Source: Taibaiella sp965229095
GTDB taxonomy: Bacteria > Bacteroidota > Bacteroidia > Chitinophagales > Chitinophagaceae
Reading direction: 5' to 3'
DNA: 64,000 nucleotides
NCBI GenBank assembly: GCA_965229095.1
Contig: OZ245855.1
Span: 1,054,001-1,118,000 of the forward strand
Below, in pieces: positions 49,801 to 57,882 of this stretch; within the stretch, counting starts at the first letter, position 1; every line of letters starts with the position of its first letter. The position numbers and the translations under genes are program-made. The notes under the pieces were generated by a model. The model did not search any database, was not told the origin of the DNA, and worked only from the letters and a program-made list of their open reading frames with translations.

Positions 49801-50112
49801 TTAGGTGTATTCACTTGTTTGCCCACCAATTCGTTCCAACTGCATAAATAAGGGGATGAGTGCTTTGCCTTTTTCTGAAAGAACATACTCGACATGCAAT
49901 GGTTTCTGCTGAATAACATTACGTCCAAGCAATTCCTGCGCTTCGAGTTCTTTCAGTGCATTGGAGAGCGACTGTTTGGTTGCACCAGGTAATTGACGCA
50001 AAAGCGTATTAAACCTAAGCGGTTTATCAACCGCCAGACGAAATAGTTGTGGCTTCCATTTTCCCGAAAGCGCTTTTAGTAGCTCTTCTGCCGGACAGGC
50101 ATTATTATCCAT
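49801..50112 (-). CDS. HxlR family transcriptional regulator
   Basis: This 103-residue winged-helix protein has the HxlR signature CPAEELLKALSGKWKPQLFR with a single N-terminal Cys9 region, RFNTLLRQLPGATKQSLSNA for the recognition helix, and HVEYVLSEKGKAL. Such regulators often sense electrophiles or oxidants through cysteine. It is divergent from the SnoaL-like/DsbA-like gene pair, which it probably represses. Confidence 0.92.
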   Translation of the reverse strand: MDNNACPAEELLKALSGKWKPQLFRLAVDKPLRFNTLLRQLPGATKQSLSNALKELEAQELLGRNVIQQKPLHVEYVLSEKGKALIPLFMQLERIGGQTSEYT

Positions 50113-50203
50113 CTCTATACTGTTATACGTAGTCTAACTTTTTTGACTTATTGTGCTCTCCCTGATATTAAATGACCTTTGCGATAACTTAGAAACAAAG
50201 GCA

Positions 50204-50602
50204 ATGAAAAATCAAGCTTTGACAAATGTAGAAACCATGTTCACCAATTTAGCTATTGGCGACGTACCGGGACTACAGCAACCCCTTTCTGAGGGTAGCG
50301 TGTGGATCTATCACAATGTAAAGAATATACCTTACTCTGGTCAATATCATGGCAAAGATAACATCGCACAATTCGCTACAAGTATAGGCAAAAACGTCGA
50401 TATTGAGTATTTCATCCAGAAGGAATCCATTACAGAAGACAATACCGCGGTTGTGGCGGACGAGGAATGCCCGTGCATCAAAACCAGTGACAAGGTGCCG
50501 GCACAAAAGTGGATACAGATTTATATCATAGAACATGGGAAAACCGTTCGCATAGAAGAGGTTGAAAATGTAGCTCATGTTACTAAAATGTTCTGCAAAT
50601 GA
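50204..50602 (+). CDS. SnoaL-like/NTF2-fold protein
   Basis: The ATG at 50204 gives 132 residues starting MKNQALTNVETMFTNLAIGD. The SnoaL-like pattern is seen in SEGSVWIYHNVKNIPYSGQY, HGKDNIAQFATSIGKNVDIE and KTVRIEEVENVAHVTKMFC. These small alpha+beta barrels act as isomerases, lyases or ligand binders; nothing here fixes the reaction. Its TGA stop overlaps the ATG of the next gene (ATGA), so the pair is translationally coupled, and it is divergent from an HxlR regulator. Confidence 0.8.
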   Translation: MKNQALTNVETMFTNLAIGDVPGLQQPLSEGSVWIYHNVKNIPYSGQYHGKDNIAQFATSIGKNVDIEYFIQKESITEDNTAVVADEECPCIKTSDKVPAQKWIQIYIIEHGKTVRIEEVENVAHVTKMFCK

Positions 50603-51597
50603 GGCGTATCATCACGCTGGTATTATTATTCATCAGTGTGTTCAATGGATGTAATGCACAAGTAAAAAATAAAAAAATGGAAACAAAACCAAGTAATCCT
50701 ATGCTTTGTGATCCGGAGACAGGGATTTGCGAGCTACCGGCACGCAATACAGACAGCAGCACTGTTCTGCCTCAGCGCAAAACCAAGCCTGTAAGGGTCA
50801 TTTACTTTACCGACCCTATTTGTTCATCCTGCTGGGGTATCGAGCCACAGCTTCGCAAACTGGAACTGGAATATGGTAAAGATGTGGACATTGAATATCA
50901 CATGGGCGGCTTGCTGCCCGACTGGAGCTACAACAGTGGTGGTATCAGCAAACCATCAGACGTGGCACATCATTGGGACGAGGTAAGTCATCATTATGAC
51001 ATGCCGATAGATGGAGATGTGTGGCTGCAGGACCCGCTGTCATCCTCTTACCCGCCGTCCATTGCTTTTAAGGCGGCACAGTTACAGGACGAACATAAGG
51101 CACACCTGTTTCTTCGGACAATCCGGGAAATGGTGTTTCTACAAAAGAAGAATATTACTAAGTGGGAATACCTTTCTGTTGCCGCGACGAGTGCTGGCCT
51201 TGATCCAGTCAGGATGAAAACAGACATGGAGGGCAAAGCCAAGCACCTTTTTGAAGAGGATTTGGTTCTGGCACAAAGCTTGGGTGTGCGGGGATTCCCA
51301 ACCATGTTCTTCGTAAATGAAGCAGGCAACAAGATAATGGTTTACGGATCAAAACCGTATGACGCTTATGAGCAAGCAGTCCGGCAAATGCTGCCTCAGA
51401 TACAAAAGGTTGCTTATGGCCGGGACTGGAAAGAATTGTTCAGTATCTATCCTTCGCTCACAGCGAGAGAGTTTTCCGAACTTTCTGGTATAGCAAGAAC
51501 TGATGTAGAACCTTACCTGCAAAGGCTAACAGAACAAGGCCACCTTAAAGTGGAGCATACCAAAAATGGCTCTATATGGTTTATCACGGGGCGATGA
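50599..51597 (+). CDS. DsbA/FrnE-like thioredoxin-fold lipoprotein
   Basis: This 332-residue protein has a lipoprotein-like N-terminus (ITLVLLFISVFNGC, lipobox Cys18). A DsbA family thioredoxin domain spans about 65-275, with the redox motif DPICSSCWG (Cys75, Cys78) and a cis-Pro loop in GVRGFPTMFFVNE. The helical insertion MGGLLPDWSYNSGGISKPSD resembles FrnE/polyketide-type oxidoreductases. The C-terminal 45 residues form a winged-helix-like region (AREFSELSGIARTDVEPYLQ). It probably acts as a periplasmic thiol oxidoreductase. Confidence 0.87.
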   Translation: MRRIITLVLLFISVFNGCNAQVKNKKMETKPSNPMLCDPETGICELPARNTDSSTVLPQRKTKPVRVIYFTDPICSSCWGIEPQLRKLELEYGKDVDIEYHMGGLLPDWSYNSGGISKPSDVAHHWDEVSHHYDMPIDGDVWLQDPLSSSYPPSIAFKAAQLQDEHKAHLFLRTIREMVFLQKKNITKWEYLSVAATSAGLDPVRMKTDMEGKAKHLFEEDLVLAQSLGVRGFPTMFFVNEAGNKIMVYGSKPYDAYEQAVRQMLPQIQKVAYGRDWKELFSIYPSLTAREFSELSGIARTDVEPYLQRLTEQGHLKVEHTKNGSIWFITGR

Positions 51598-51717
51598 CAG
51601 AAGTATGTTCGGCAAGTTTCCAACAATTACTTAAATGCAGGTTATCAAGTTTAAGATCGTCTGATTGATATTGCGATCCATTGAAAAAGTACTATAGTCA
51701 ATGAGATGTACACCATC
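51598..51717. other. intergenic region left of repeat copy B
   Basis: No gene or strong structure is seen in these 120 bp between the DsbA-like gene and the duplicated segment. Confidence 0.4.
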
Positions 51718-51863
51718 ATCTATAGCATTAAAGAGGGTGCTTCTCAATGTAGAGCACCTTCTTCTTAGATCTTAAATGGCTCTTTACTAAAAAGCAATAT
51801 AGCCAGGTCTTGCGTTATCCTTGAATACTAAAAATAGATGTATCCCCAATAACTGGCGTAATT
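51718..51863 (-). repeat. inverted copy of the 11.5-kb segment (copy B)
   Basis: The complement of this 146-bp stretch matches 11515-11658 along its length, with two one-base insertions and few substitutions. On the minus strand it still encodes the last residues ITPVIGDTSIFSIQG and stop of the exported-protein gene, followed by the same terminator with one G:T pair. Weak similarity (CCCGTAAC) continues to about 51900, but the upstream frame is destroyed. Confidence 0.9.
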
Positions 51864-52196
51864 TCTAAATAAGTATAGAAGCACCTTGCTAGTTACGGGT
51901 CGTTTTGGAGATTTAAGGGCCCCAATGCTGTCTTTGCTCACTCATCGTGTCACAGCAGCGTAAAACAATAACTAGCTTTCAGAACAAATTGTCTCGTCCT
52001 GAAGTGGGGATCGAGACCATCCCTTTAGACTTTCAACGTTGTTATGTCTTTACAGCATTGACTTACGGACTTACTAAGTTTGAAAAACAAACGGTTGCAT
52101 CACCATTTGCAAGACAAATAATGATGCAACCGTTTTTAAAAATCACAGGAGTAACGATTCTCCGGGGATTGTATTGCTGATAATTTAAAGTGAATA
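51864..52196. other. eroded region with no accepted gene
   Basis: Upstream (on the minus strand) of copy B the exported-protein frame is lost to stops. A plus-strand frame at 51947-52180 with a GTG start runs straight through a strong terminator hairpin and has no recognisable product, so I do not accept it. Confidence 0.5.
52089..52137. terminator. bidirectional terminator hairpin
   Basis: AAACGGTTGCATCA and TGATGCAACCGTTT form a perfect 14-bp stem around 19 bases, with T-runs on both strands. It lies 60 bp downstream of the minus-strand T9SS gene. Confidence 0.75.
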
Positions 52197-53918
52197 CTAT
52201 CGCTTTATTATTTTACTGGTACCCACCACTTTTTGCTTGTTTAAAGTAGAGGTAAGCATATAGGTGCCTGGTGTCAAATGATCCAGCCCTGGCACTTCTA
52301 TCAGGTGTATTCCTTTATTGACGGTTAATTCCCGGTGCCATACCTTGCGGCCGCTTATATCCGTGAGTACCAGGTCTACCTTGCCATTTTGTGGCAGGGT
52401 GACTGAAATACTGAGCTTGTTACTGAAAGGGCTAGGGAATGCGTTGATCTTGATCTGTTCCTCTTCTGTAGCAGTAATCCCGGTGGTATTATCGCCAGGC
52501 CTGAACCGGGTATCGCCCCAGTTATGGAAAGCATGGTGCAACTGGTAATCACCTGTAGCCGGGTCTATATCATAGTAGGTAGCATATAGAAAGTTAGGCA
52601 CAGATTTGATACCAATTTTGCATAAGGTTACACCGGGTGTAAAACCAGCAGGCATAGTGGGCGTTTGCCCGTTAGGCAGGAGCAGGAAATCAGGGTCGCT
52701 GGTCAAGGTAGTACCGCTCTCATCCATTTCCGCAGCTATATAACCGTTGAAACCTGCATTATCAGTTGCATACCAGGATACCATGATCCGGTTGGGCGGC
52801 ACAGGCGGTGTCGTACCCGTCGTACCCATACCATAATTCAGCGAGGGACTGAATAACTGGTAGGCGCCACTGAAAGTAGGATCCAATGGATTGCTGTTCG
52901 CTAACACGCCCGCGGTGATAATGGCAGTTTGTCCTGTACCTGGTAATGCGGGGTTCTTATGACGTACCGATATTTGCATACCGTCCGTATAGGTATAGGC
53001 CCAACTGCTGCCGTTATTGGAGAAATCCGTACAGTCGAGTACCAGTTTGGGGGCGAGGGCGAAAGTACCCACATAGTTGTTGTCGTTCACTGTAGGGGTT
53101 ACAGTTACAGGTGAAACTGCGGCGCTGAGGGTGGCCAGGCCTAAGGAAGACTCTACAATAAATGCACCATTCGGATATACGAAATGAACAAAGCCGGTCG
53201 ATACGCCGGTGCCGGTGTTGGTAACGCTGGTAAGGGCGACATCAAACATCGTTTTGGTAGCGGTTCCGTTTAGGGTGGAAACAGCACTCCAGGTATTCTG
53301 GCCTTTATGCACCATCGTTTGTATGCCTACGCCAGGGTTGATCCAGGCTACGGCGCAACTCGTTACTTCCTTGCAATCCAGCCTGATCCGGCCATAAGTT
53401 GGCGAATTGGACAGAATCTTTTGATCAATCAGTTGTAATGGATTACCGGCAGGTCCGTTAAAGTTGTAGATGTCAAGCCGGTGTCCCTGGCCGGGAAGAT
53501 AATAGGCAACCAGTATACTGGTGTAAGCAGAAGAGGAAAAATAGTTACCCACACATCCTACTTCCAGATCCCTTACATTGTTATATGACAAGGAACCTTG
53601 CCAGAAGATATTGGAAGGGTTGTCGGATTGGGTTAATAGTATAGAGACTTCACTGTTCCCTCCCGGATTTGGATTATTCCAGCCAGAAACATACATATCC
53701 GGATGACCGGGCAGTCCCATACTGGTTGATGGAATATTCAGATAAGTGGCCGCCACAGAATAAGCCGAGGTGCTTTGCAATTGGTTGAGCCCCGGATTCG
53801 GAAAAGTGTGCTCGACCGTGTTGACACTGGGAGGGATAAAATTCTGCGCGGAAACAAAGGCAGCCGGCGTTGCTACGAGCAGCGAGGCATAGACAATTTT
53901 GGAAATGGATCGTAACAT
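52197..53918 (-). CDS. secreted protein with T9SS type A sorting domain
   Basis: This 573-residue protein has a signal peptide (IVYASLLVATPAAFVSAQ). A large ectodomain rich in Asn, Gly, Ser and Thr has weak internal repetition (WNNPNPGGNSEVSILLTQ, AVAWINPGVGIQTMVHKGQN). The C-terminal sorting domain has INAFPSPFSNKLSISV and GTYMLTSTLNKQK. The ectodomain may be a beta-propeller; no catalytic motif is visible. It is likely surface-exposed and monocistronic. Confidence 0.87.
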   Translation of the reverse strand: MLRSISKIVYASLLVATPAAFVSAQNFIPPSVNTVEHTFPNPGLNQLQSTSAYSVAATYLNIPSTSMGLPGHPDMYVSGWNNPNPGGNSEVSILLTQSDNPSNIFWQGSLSYNNVRDLEVGCVGNYFSSSAYTSILVAYYLPGQGHRLDIYNFNGPAGNPLQLIDQKILSNSPTYGRIRLDCKEVTSCAVAWINPGVGIQTMVHKGQNTWSAVSTLNGTATKTMFDVALTSVTNTGTGVSTGFVHFVYPNGAFIVESSLGLATLSAAVSPVTVTPTVNDNNYVGTFALAPKLVLDCTDFSNNGSSWAYTYTDGMQISVRHKNPALPGTGQTAIITAGVLANSNPLDPTFSGAYQLFSPSLNYGMGTTGTTPPVPPNRIMVSWYATDNAGFNGYIAAEMDESGTTLTSDPDFLLLPNGQTPTMPAGFTPGVTLCKIGIKSVPNFLYATYYDIDPATGDYQLHHAFHNWGDTRFRPGDNTTGITATEEEQIKINAFPSPFSNKLSISVTLPQNGKVDLVLTDISGRKVWHRELTVNKGIHLIEVPGLDHLTPGTYMLTSTLNKQKVVGTSKIIKR

Positions 53919-54093
53919 AATTTAGGATTCGTTGTTTGGTTCCCACGAAGATATTATTACTCCGGAAACCCGGGAAGCTGCAATTGACATAATAGCAGCC
54001 CTTATTGACAAAGTGTATTATATATTTTATATTTTAACTCACAAATGAAATAAATGGCATGGATGTTTGCTGGAAAATACTTTATAATGATAA
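53919..54093. other. promoter region of the T9SS protein, no gene seen
   Basis: AT-rich sequence between the T9SS gene start and a start-less open frame. A minus-strand frame at 54002-54202 has no convincing start or composition. Confidence 0.4.
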
Positions 54094-54414
54094 TTAGGAT
54101 CGCCTTGGATCCCTGGAATTGCGATACAGCGTGTTCGAAGTAATCTTTTCTTACGTTCAGGCGACCCCGGTAAGGGATCATGGAATAATCCAGCCGTCCC
54201 ACCTGCTATTCATTGGAACTCACTTAGCGCAAGCGAAATGCTGATCAACCCTGGCCTCAGCTTTATGGTGCCAGTAAAAAAAGTGTTGTTGGTGATCAAT
54301 AGCATTTCATTCGCCAATCACCAAAGGTTGAATTTCAATCCAATTCATAACTACAGTATAACATTTGAGCGATTACAAAGGAAAACGGGAGCTTCCATTT
54401 TTGCTATTTCCTGA
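54094..54414 (+). pseudogene. start-less open frame, possible gene remnant
   Basis: The frame is open for 106 codons after a TAA at 54091 but has no start codon until an internal ATG at 54238. It reads coherently (RSGDPGKGSWNNPAVPPAIH, SLSASEMLINPGLSF, NHQRLNFNPIHNYSITFERL). A plus-strand terminator lies downstream at 54668. It looks like the tail of a lost gene; the family is not recognised. Chance openness is not excluded. Confidence 0.35.
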
Positions 54415-54517
54415 TGGAATATACTATAATCGAAAAACGGGGGGTGTCGAACCCCAAAAGTAAATGAAGTATTTAGCTATATCGCAAGCCTGCAAAGGGA
54501 TTTAGCCCAAAATAAAA

Positions 54518-54551
54518 CCGGGAACACTCATGCTAATTTGAGTGTTCCCGG
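54518..54551 (-). terminator. strong minus-strand terminator
   Basis: CCGGGAACACTCA and TGAGTGTTCCCGG form a perfect 13-bp stem with an 8-base loop. On the minus strand it is followed by TTTTATTTTGG. It is about 220 bp downstream of the pectate-lyase-like gene and directly follows a tRNA-3'-end-like stretch (54552-54581). Confidence 0.75.
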
Positions 54552-54581
54552 TCCAGTGGGCCGAGCGGGGAATTGTCGAAC
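54552..54581 (-). other. tRNA-3'-end-like fragment
   Basis: On the minus strand this reads GTTCGACAATTCCCCGCTCG followed by GCCCACTGGA. It resembles a tRNA T-loop (TTCGA), 3' acceptor strand and CCA-like end, followed immediately by a terminator as in the real tRNA-Lys. No tRNA body precedes it. It may be a relic of an attachment site. Confidence 0.3.
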
Positions 54582-54667
54582 TTTTTTGTTAATAATTTAT
54601 TGGAAATCAATGATTTTGTAAAATCACATTATTGGATATCAGTGTAGTTAGAGCAATGTAGAACTAT

Positions 54668-54702
54668 ATAGGGGAAGGCTTAATTAGCTTTCCCCTATTT
54701 TT
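54668..54702 (+). terminator. plus-strand terminator
   Basis: ATAGGGGAAGGCT and AGCTTTCCCCTAT pair over 13 positions (one G:T) around TAATT, followed by TTTTT. No accepted plus-strand gene precedes it, which supports a lost gene at 54.1-54.4 kb. Confidence 0.65.
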
Positions 54703-54771
54703 ATGCTACCTTCTAAACTGCAACGCTAAAGCCATTTCTCCGAATATAAATGTAGTACGCTTATTGACCAT

Positions 54772-56076
54772 TTACATGGTTTTAATCAGGAAATTTTGTG
54801 TGCCCACTGAAATTGTGCTTCCAGTTGTATTGGTCACATGTATACCAATAGTATTCGTGGTAAACTGATGTACAAAACCGGTCAGAACAAGGCCTGCAGG
54901 AACATTATAGGATTGGATACCTACCGTAACGATATCGGTCCATTCTGTCAGCGAACCTGTGGGCACAGTAACATTGAAGGATGCTGTACTGTTTGCTGCA
55001 ACAGAGCCCACTGAAATGGGTTCCATAAAGAATTTGCCGTGCCATACCTGACGATCATTTACCTTAATACCCAAAGCCTGGTTGGTGATCCAAAAGCCAT
55101 CTACTGTCCATGATACATCCTTTATAGTGCCGAGATGAGCATGGGCATTGATGACCATAGCTTTGTCAGCGCCAGTGCCGAATTTAGCCAGGCAATCCTC
55201 AATCTGGTAAATCGTCACTGCCGGAATATCAAATTCGGTAGTGCTGTCGGTGAACCGGATATTTTTGAAATAGTATTTCCCGGTAGAACCTGTACCATTG
55301 AGTTGTTTGACTCCGGTCTCACAAGCGCCGAGGTAACAGTTTTCCATATAAATCCTTGCATCAGGTGCCCCCAAGCCGATACCAACTTCACTCAGTTCAA
55401 AATGACAGTCCCGTATCTCTGTATTGATACCTGCTTTTATGGATATACCATCTTCGTATTTATTGGTGGTATTATTGTACACACCTATCGCCTCGATATC
55501 TGACATGGCAATGATAACCCTGGAACCGTCTTCGTGGATACCCACTTCCGTACAGGCCCTTACATTACCATTCAAGATGGTATTCATATAGCTTCCGTTC
55601 AGGAATTGCATGCCATATTTACAACCACCTACGGAGAAGTTTTCAAATTTGTTGAGTACAGCGACACTACCTTTAATGCCAATGTCAAAGTTGATCAGCA
55701 GAAAGCGGTTCAGAAAATAAAAATTGGAGGTGGGCATTTCAATACCGATGTGGTCATATACATTTGGGGCACTAAATCCCGGTCCGGAAATGGTAAGGTC
55801 TTCTACTGCCGCCATAGAGAAATCTGCATACGAACTTAGCTTCATGCCGCTGCTGTTTGTAAACAGCAGAGTAGTTGCCCAGATACCATCACCCTTGATG
55901 CCGATAAATGGCTTATTGATCACCAGTTGTTGAGTGATTTTATAGGTTCCTGGTGGGCAATATAAAAGGCCTTTTCCTAAGGTGTTTGATAAATAATCTA
56001 GTGCATTAAGAAAAGCAGCGGTATCATTGGCTACGCCATCACCTATGGCGCCATAATCCTTTACATTTACTGACAT
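54772..56076 (-). CDS. pectate-lyase superfamily (right-handed beta-helix) protein
   Basis: This 434-residue protein begins MSVNVKDYGAIGDGVANDTA, the Pectate_lyase_3 signature. Beta-helix repeats follow to about residue 330 (FIGIKGDGIWATTLLF, IRDCHFELSEVGIGLG, IYMENCYLGACETGVKQL). The C-terminal 100 residues are a separate beta domain (SVAANSTASFNVTVPTGSL). No signal peptide is visible, unlike secreted polysaccharide lyases. The domain also occurs in phage tail spikes. The catalytic residues cannot be assigned with confidence. Context: eroded accessory region. Confidence 0.8.
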   Translation of the reverse strand: MSVNVKDYGAIGDGVANDTAAFLNALDYLSNTLGKGLLYCPPGTYKITQQLVINKPFIGIKGDGIWATTLLFTNSSGMKLSSYADFSMAAVEDLTISGPGFSAPNVYDHIGIEMPTSNFYFLNRFLLINFDIGIKGSVAVLNKFENFSVGGCKYGMQFLNGSYMNTILNGNVRACTEVGIHEDGSRVIIAMSDIEAIGVYNNTTNKYEDGISIKAGINTEIRDCHFELSEVGIGLGAPDARIYMENCYLGACETGVKQLNGTGSTGKYYFKNIRFTDSTTEFDIPAVTIYQIEDCLAKFGTGADKAMVINAHAHLGTIKDVSWTVDGFWITNQALGIKVNDRQVWHGKFFMEPISVGSVAANSTASFNVTVPTGSLTEWTDIVTVGIQSYNVPAGLVLTGFVHQFTTNTIGIHVTNTTGSTISVGTQNFLIKTM

Positions 56077-56180
56077 GATTTTTGAGTTTTAATTTGTTTA
56101 AAATGATCTTTATATGGTAGCAGAACAACTACTTTACAAAGATCAGATATGGGTACGCCAATAGATGGCGCATGCACTAA
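56077..56180. other. promoter side of the beta-helix gene
   Basis: AT-rich sequence upstream of the minus-strand beta-helix gene; no gene or strong structure seen. Confidence 0.4.
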
Positions 56181-56297
56181 GGAATTCCTTCGAAGATTGA
56201 TTCCAAAATTATTAAGCTGACGGCAACAGAGTTAGTGATGGAAGGAAAAGATGTTCAGGGGAAAAAACTAACAATCTATTTCATTCCTAAAAAATAA
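56181..56297 (+). pseudogene. short C-terminal gene remnant (lipocalin-like tail)
   Basis: Immediately after a TAA the frame encodes 38 residues ending SKIIKLTATELVMEGKD, then KKLTIYFIPKK and stop. This recalls the C-terminal strand pair of small Bacteroidota lipocalin-like exported proteins. It has no start and is probably a leftover of a deleted gene. Confidence 0.35.
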
Positions 56298-56491
56298 TTC
56301 CGGTTGATACATTAGCACATTTATGATTTCAAGAGGATTCACCTGTCAAGCATCTGCATATTGACCTGGTCGAGTTCAACAGAATATCCACGCCAAAACG
56401 ACGATACTCGTGGAAGCTAAAGTGTTAGCGTTTTTGAACGCTACTAAGTTACCGTCAGATGAATCTTAGCTTCTACAAATTATATAATGAA

Positions 56492-56520
56492 AGTGAAGCC
56501 AAAATAAGGCTTCGCTTTTC
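56492..56520 (+). terminator. terminator hairpin
   Basis: GAAGCC and GGCTTC with flanking pairs form a 9-bp stem around seven bases, followed by TTTTC. No accepted plus-strand gene precedes it. Confidence 0.55.
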
Positions 56521-56564
56521 TAAGTGTTAGGTTTAGATACTTATAGCTTTAGCTGTACTGTCAC

Positions 56565-56792
56565 CTATAACCAGCTTCTAAATAGTAAACAAGTAAAGCG
56601 ATTTACATCACTACCGCCAATAGCAATACCAGCTTCCTGATTCCAAATTTCGGGTCTGATCTTGTGACCCAATGACATTTCTGCTCTTTTACAATCGATA
56701 GTGAGTCGTACTGTAATCGGCACTTTACTATCTTTTGATACTTTTAATTTCTCCAATATGAGCAACATGGAGAGCTTTTCATTAACCTTCAT
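56565..56792 (-). pseudogene. truncated tyrosine recombinase (arm-binding N-terminus)
   Basis: This 75-residue frame begins MKVNEKLSMLLILEKLKVSK. It matches the N-terminal arm-type DNA-binding domain of Bacteroidota site-specific integrases (VPITVRLTIDCKRAEMS, GHKIRPEIWNQEAG). After about residue 65 the sequence degenerates and stops; the core-binding and catalytic domains are absent. It lies 231 bp from tRNA-Lys, a classic integrase location, so it marks the scar of an integrated element. Confidence 0.75.
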
Positions 56793-56867
56793 AACACATT
56801 TTTTAGGTGGACGAATGATCGCTCGAACCTAAAACCCTACCTACACACAAACCTTAGGGTTAATCGA

Positions 56868-56900
56868 GGGTACCAAAATAAACAAATAAAATTGGTACCC
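56868..56900. promoter_or_regulatory. GGTACC inverted repeat near the integrase scar
   Basis: GGGTACCAA (56868-56876) and TTGGTACCC (56892-56900) form a perfect 9-bp inverted repeat with a 15-base spacer. The pattern GGTACCCTT is followed about 12 bp later by the similar GGCACCCTT. These resemble recombinase arm- or core-type sites, lying between the truncated integrase and tRNA-Lys. Confidence 0.45.
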
Positions 56901-56996
56901 TTACAGGCACCCTTTTACCTTGTTTTTCTTTGTATCTCTTTATACTGCTTATTTGAAAAAAACGTTGATTTTAATGTATTTCAAACGTCTTTAAAC

Positions 56997-57021
56997 GAAA
57001 AAAGCCACTCCTAAGAGTGGC
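56997..57021 (-). terminator. terminator of tRNA-Lys
   Basis: GCCACTC and GAGTGGC flank CTAA at 57004-57021. On the minus strand a T-run follows. It directly follows the encoded CCA end. Confidence 0.8.
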
Positions 57022-57025
57022 TTGG

Positions 57026-57098
57026 TGATTCCGCTGGGACTCGAACCCAGGGCCCATACATTAAAAGTGTATTGCTCTACCAACTGAGCTACGAAATC
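57026..57098 (-). tRNA. tRNA-Lys (anticodon UUU)
   Basis: On the minus strand the sequence begins GATTTCGTAGCTCAGTTGG and folds into a full cloverleaf. The seven-pair acceptor stem is GATTTCG/CGGAATC (one G:U). The anticodon stem ATACA/TGTAT encloses loop CTTTTAA with anticodon TTT. The T-arm contains GGTTCGAGTCC. The discriminator A at 57026 is followed by an encoded CCA (57025-57023). The promoter lies at 57122-57152 and a terminator directly after. Confidence 0.96.
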
Positions 57099-57121
57099 AA
57101 CCGCTTCCGTTGAACGGAGTG

Positions 57122-57152
57122 CAAAGGTAGAGAAGCAATTTTTATTTTCCAA
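57122..57152 (-). promoter_or_regulatory. promoter of tRNA-Lys
   Basis: On the minus strand TTG (57152-57150) is followed after 20 bases by TACCTTTG (57129-57122), an exact Bacteroidota -33/-7 pair with the same spacing as the ada promoter. Confidence 0.7.
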
Positions 57153-57240
57153 ATTTTGAAATTAAAAATCGAAAAAAAATTAGCCCTAATTTCGCAGCCT
57201 TGATTTTTACTATTGCTCACTGTATAATTGCCGCTTATTC

Positions 57241-57882
57241 ATGCTTGAGGTAACTGCTTTTACATTCAATCCTTTTCAGGAGAATACTTACGTCCTGACC
57301 AACGAAAAAAAAGAATGCTGGATCATCGATCCGGGGATGCATGGAGCGGATGAAGACCGGGTACTGTTTTCCTTTATCGCGGAAAACGGGTTGCTACCGC
57401 AACAAGTCATCAACACACATGCCCATATCGATCATGTGCTGGGTATCGACGCCGTCAAACAAAAGTATAAGGTGCCTTTTGGTATGCATCTCCTGGAACA
57501 GCCGGTATTGGCCAATGCCAAAGGTTCGGCCATGCTCTTCGGCCTTCAGCTGGGCGCTATACCGGTAGTTGATTTTTATATCGAAGAAGGTGGTAAGCTT
57601 CAACTGGGTGAGGATGAACTGGAGGTACGATTAGCGCCGGGTCACTCGCCAGGCAGCATTATCTTTTATTATGAACCTGGTAAATGGGTGATCAGCGGCG
57701 ATGTATTGTTTAACGGCAGTGTAGGCCGCTCCGATCTTCCCGGCGGCAATCATGAAATCTTAATGCAAAGCATAGCGCAACAGATGTACACTTTGCCTGA
57801 TGAAACAAAGGTATATAGCGGTCATGGACCGGCAACCTATATCGGTCACGAGAAAAAGACGAATCCGTTTATCAGGGCTTAG
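57241..57882 (+). CDS. MBL-fold metallo-hydrolase (glyoxalase II-like)
   Basis: This 213-residue protein has the metallo-beta-lactamase signature THAHIDHVLG (His60, His62, Asp64, His65). LAPGHSPGSIIFYYEPGKW provides the third ligand region, GDVLFNGSVGRSDLPGGN the bridging Asp and YSGHGPATYIGHE the last His. It resembles YcbL-type hydroxyacylglutathione hydrolases that hydrolyse thioesters. Its 3' end overlaps the convergent symporter gene by 11 bp. Confidence 0.92.
   Translation: MLEVTAFTFNPFQENTYVLTNEKKECWIIDPGMHGADEDRVLFSFIAENGLLPQQVINTHAHIDHVLGIDAVKQKYKVPFGMHLLEQPVLANAKGSAMLFGLQLGAIPVVDFYIEEGGKLQLGEDELEVRLAPGHSPGSIIFYYEPGKWVISGDVLFNGSVGRSDLPGGNHEILMQSIAQQMYTLPDETKVYSGHGPATYIGHEKKTNPFIRA

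Noticed and set aside
51947..52180. 77-codon plus-strand open frame
   Set aside because: GTG start, no recognisable product, and it runs through a strong bidirectional terminator hairpin.
54002..54202. 66-codon minus-strand open frame
   Set aside because: No recognisable product and it overlaps the more coherent plus-strand remnant at 54094-54414.
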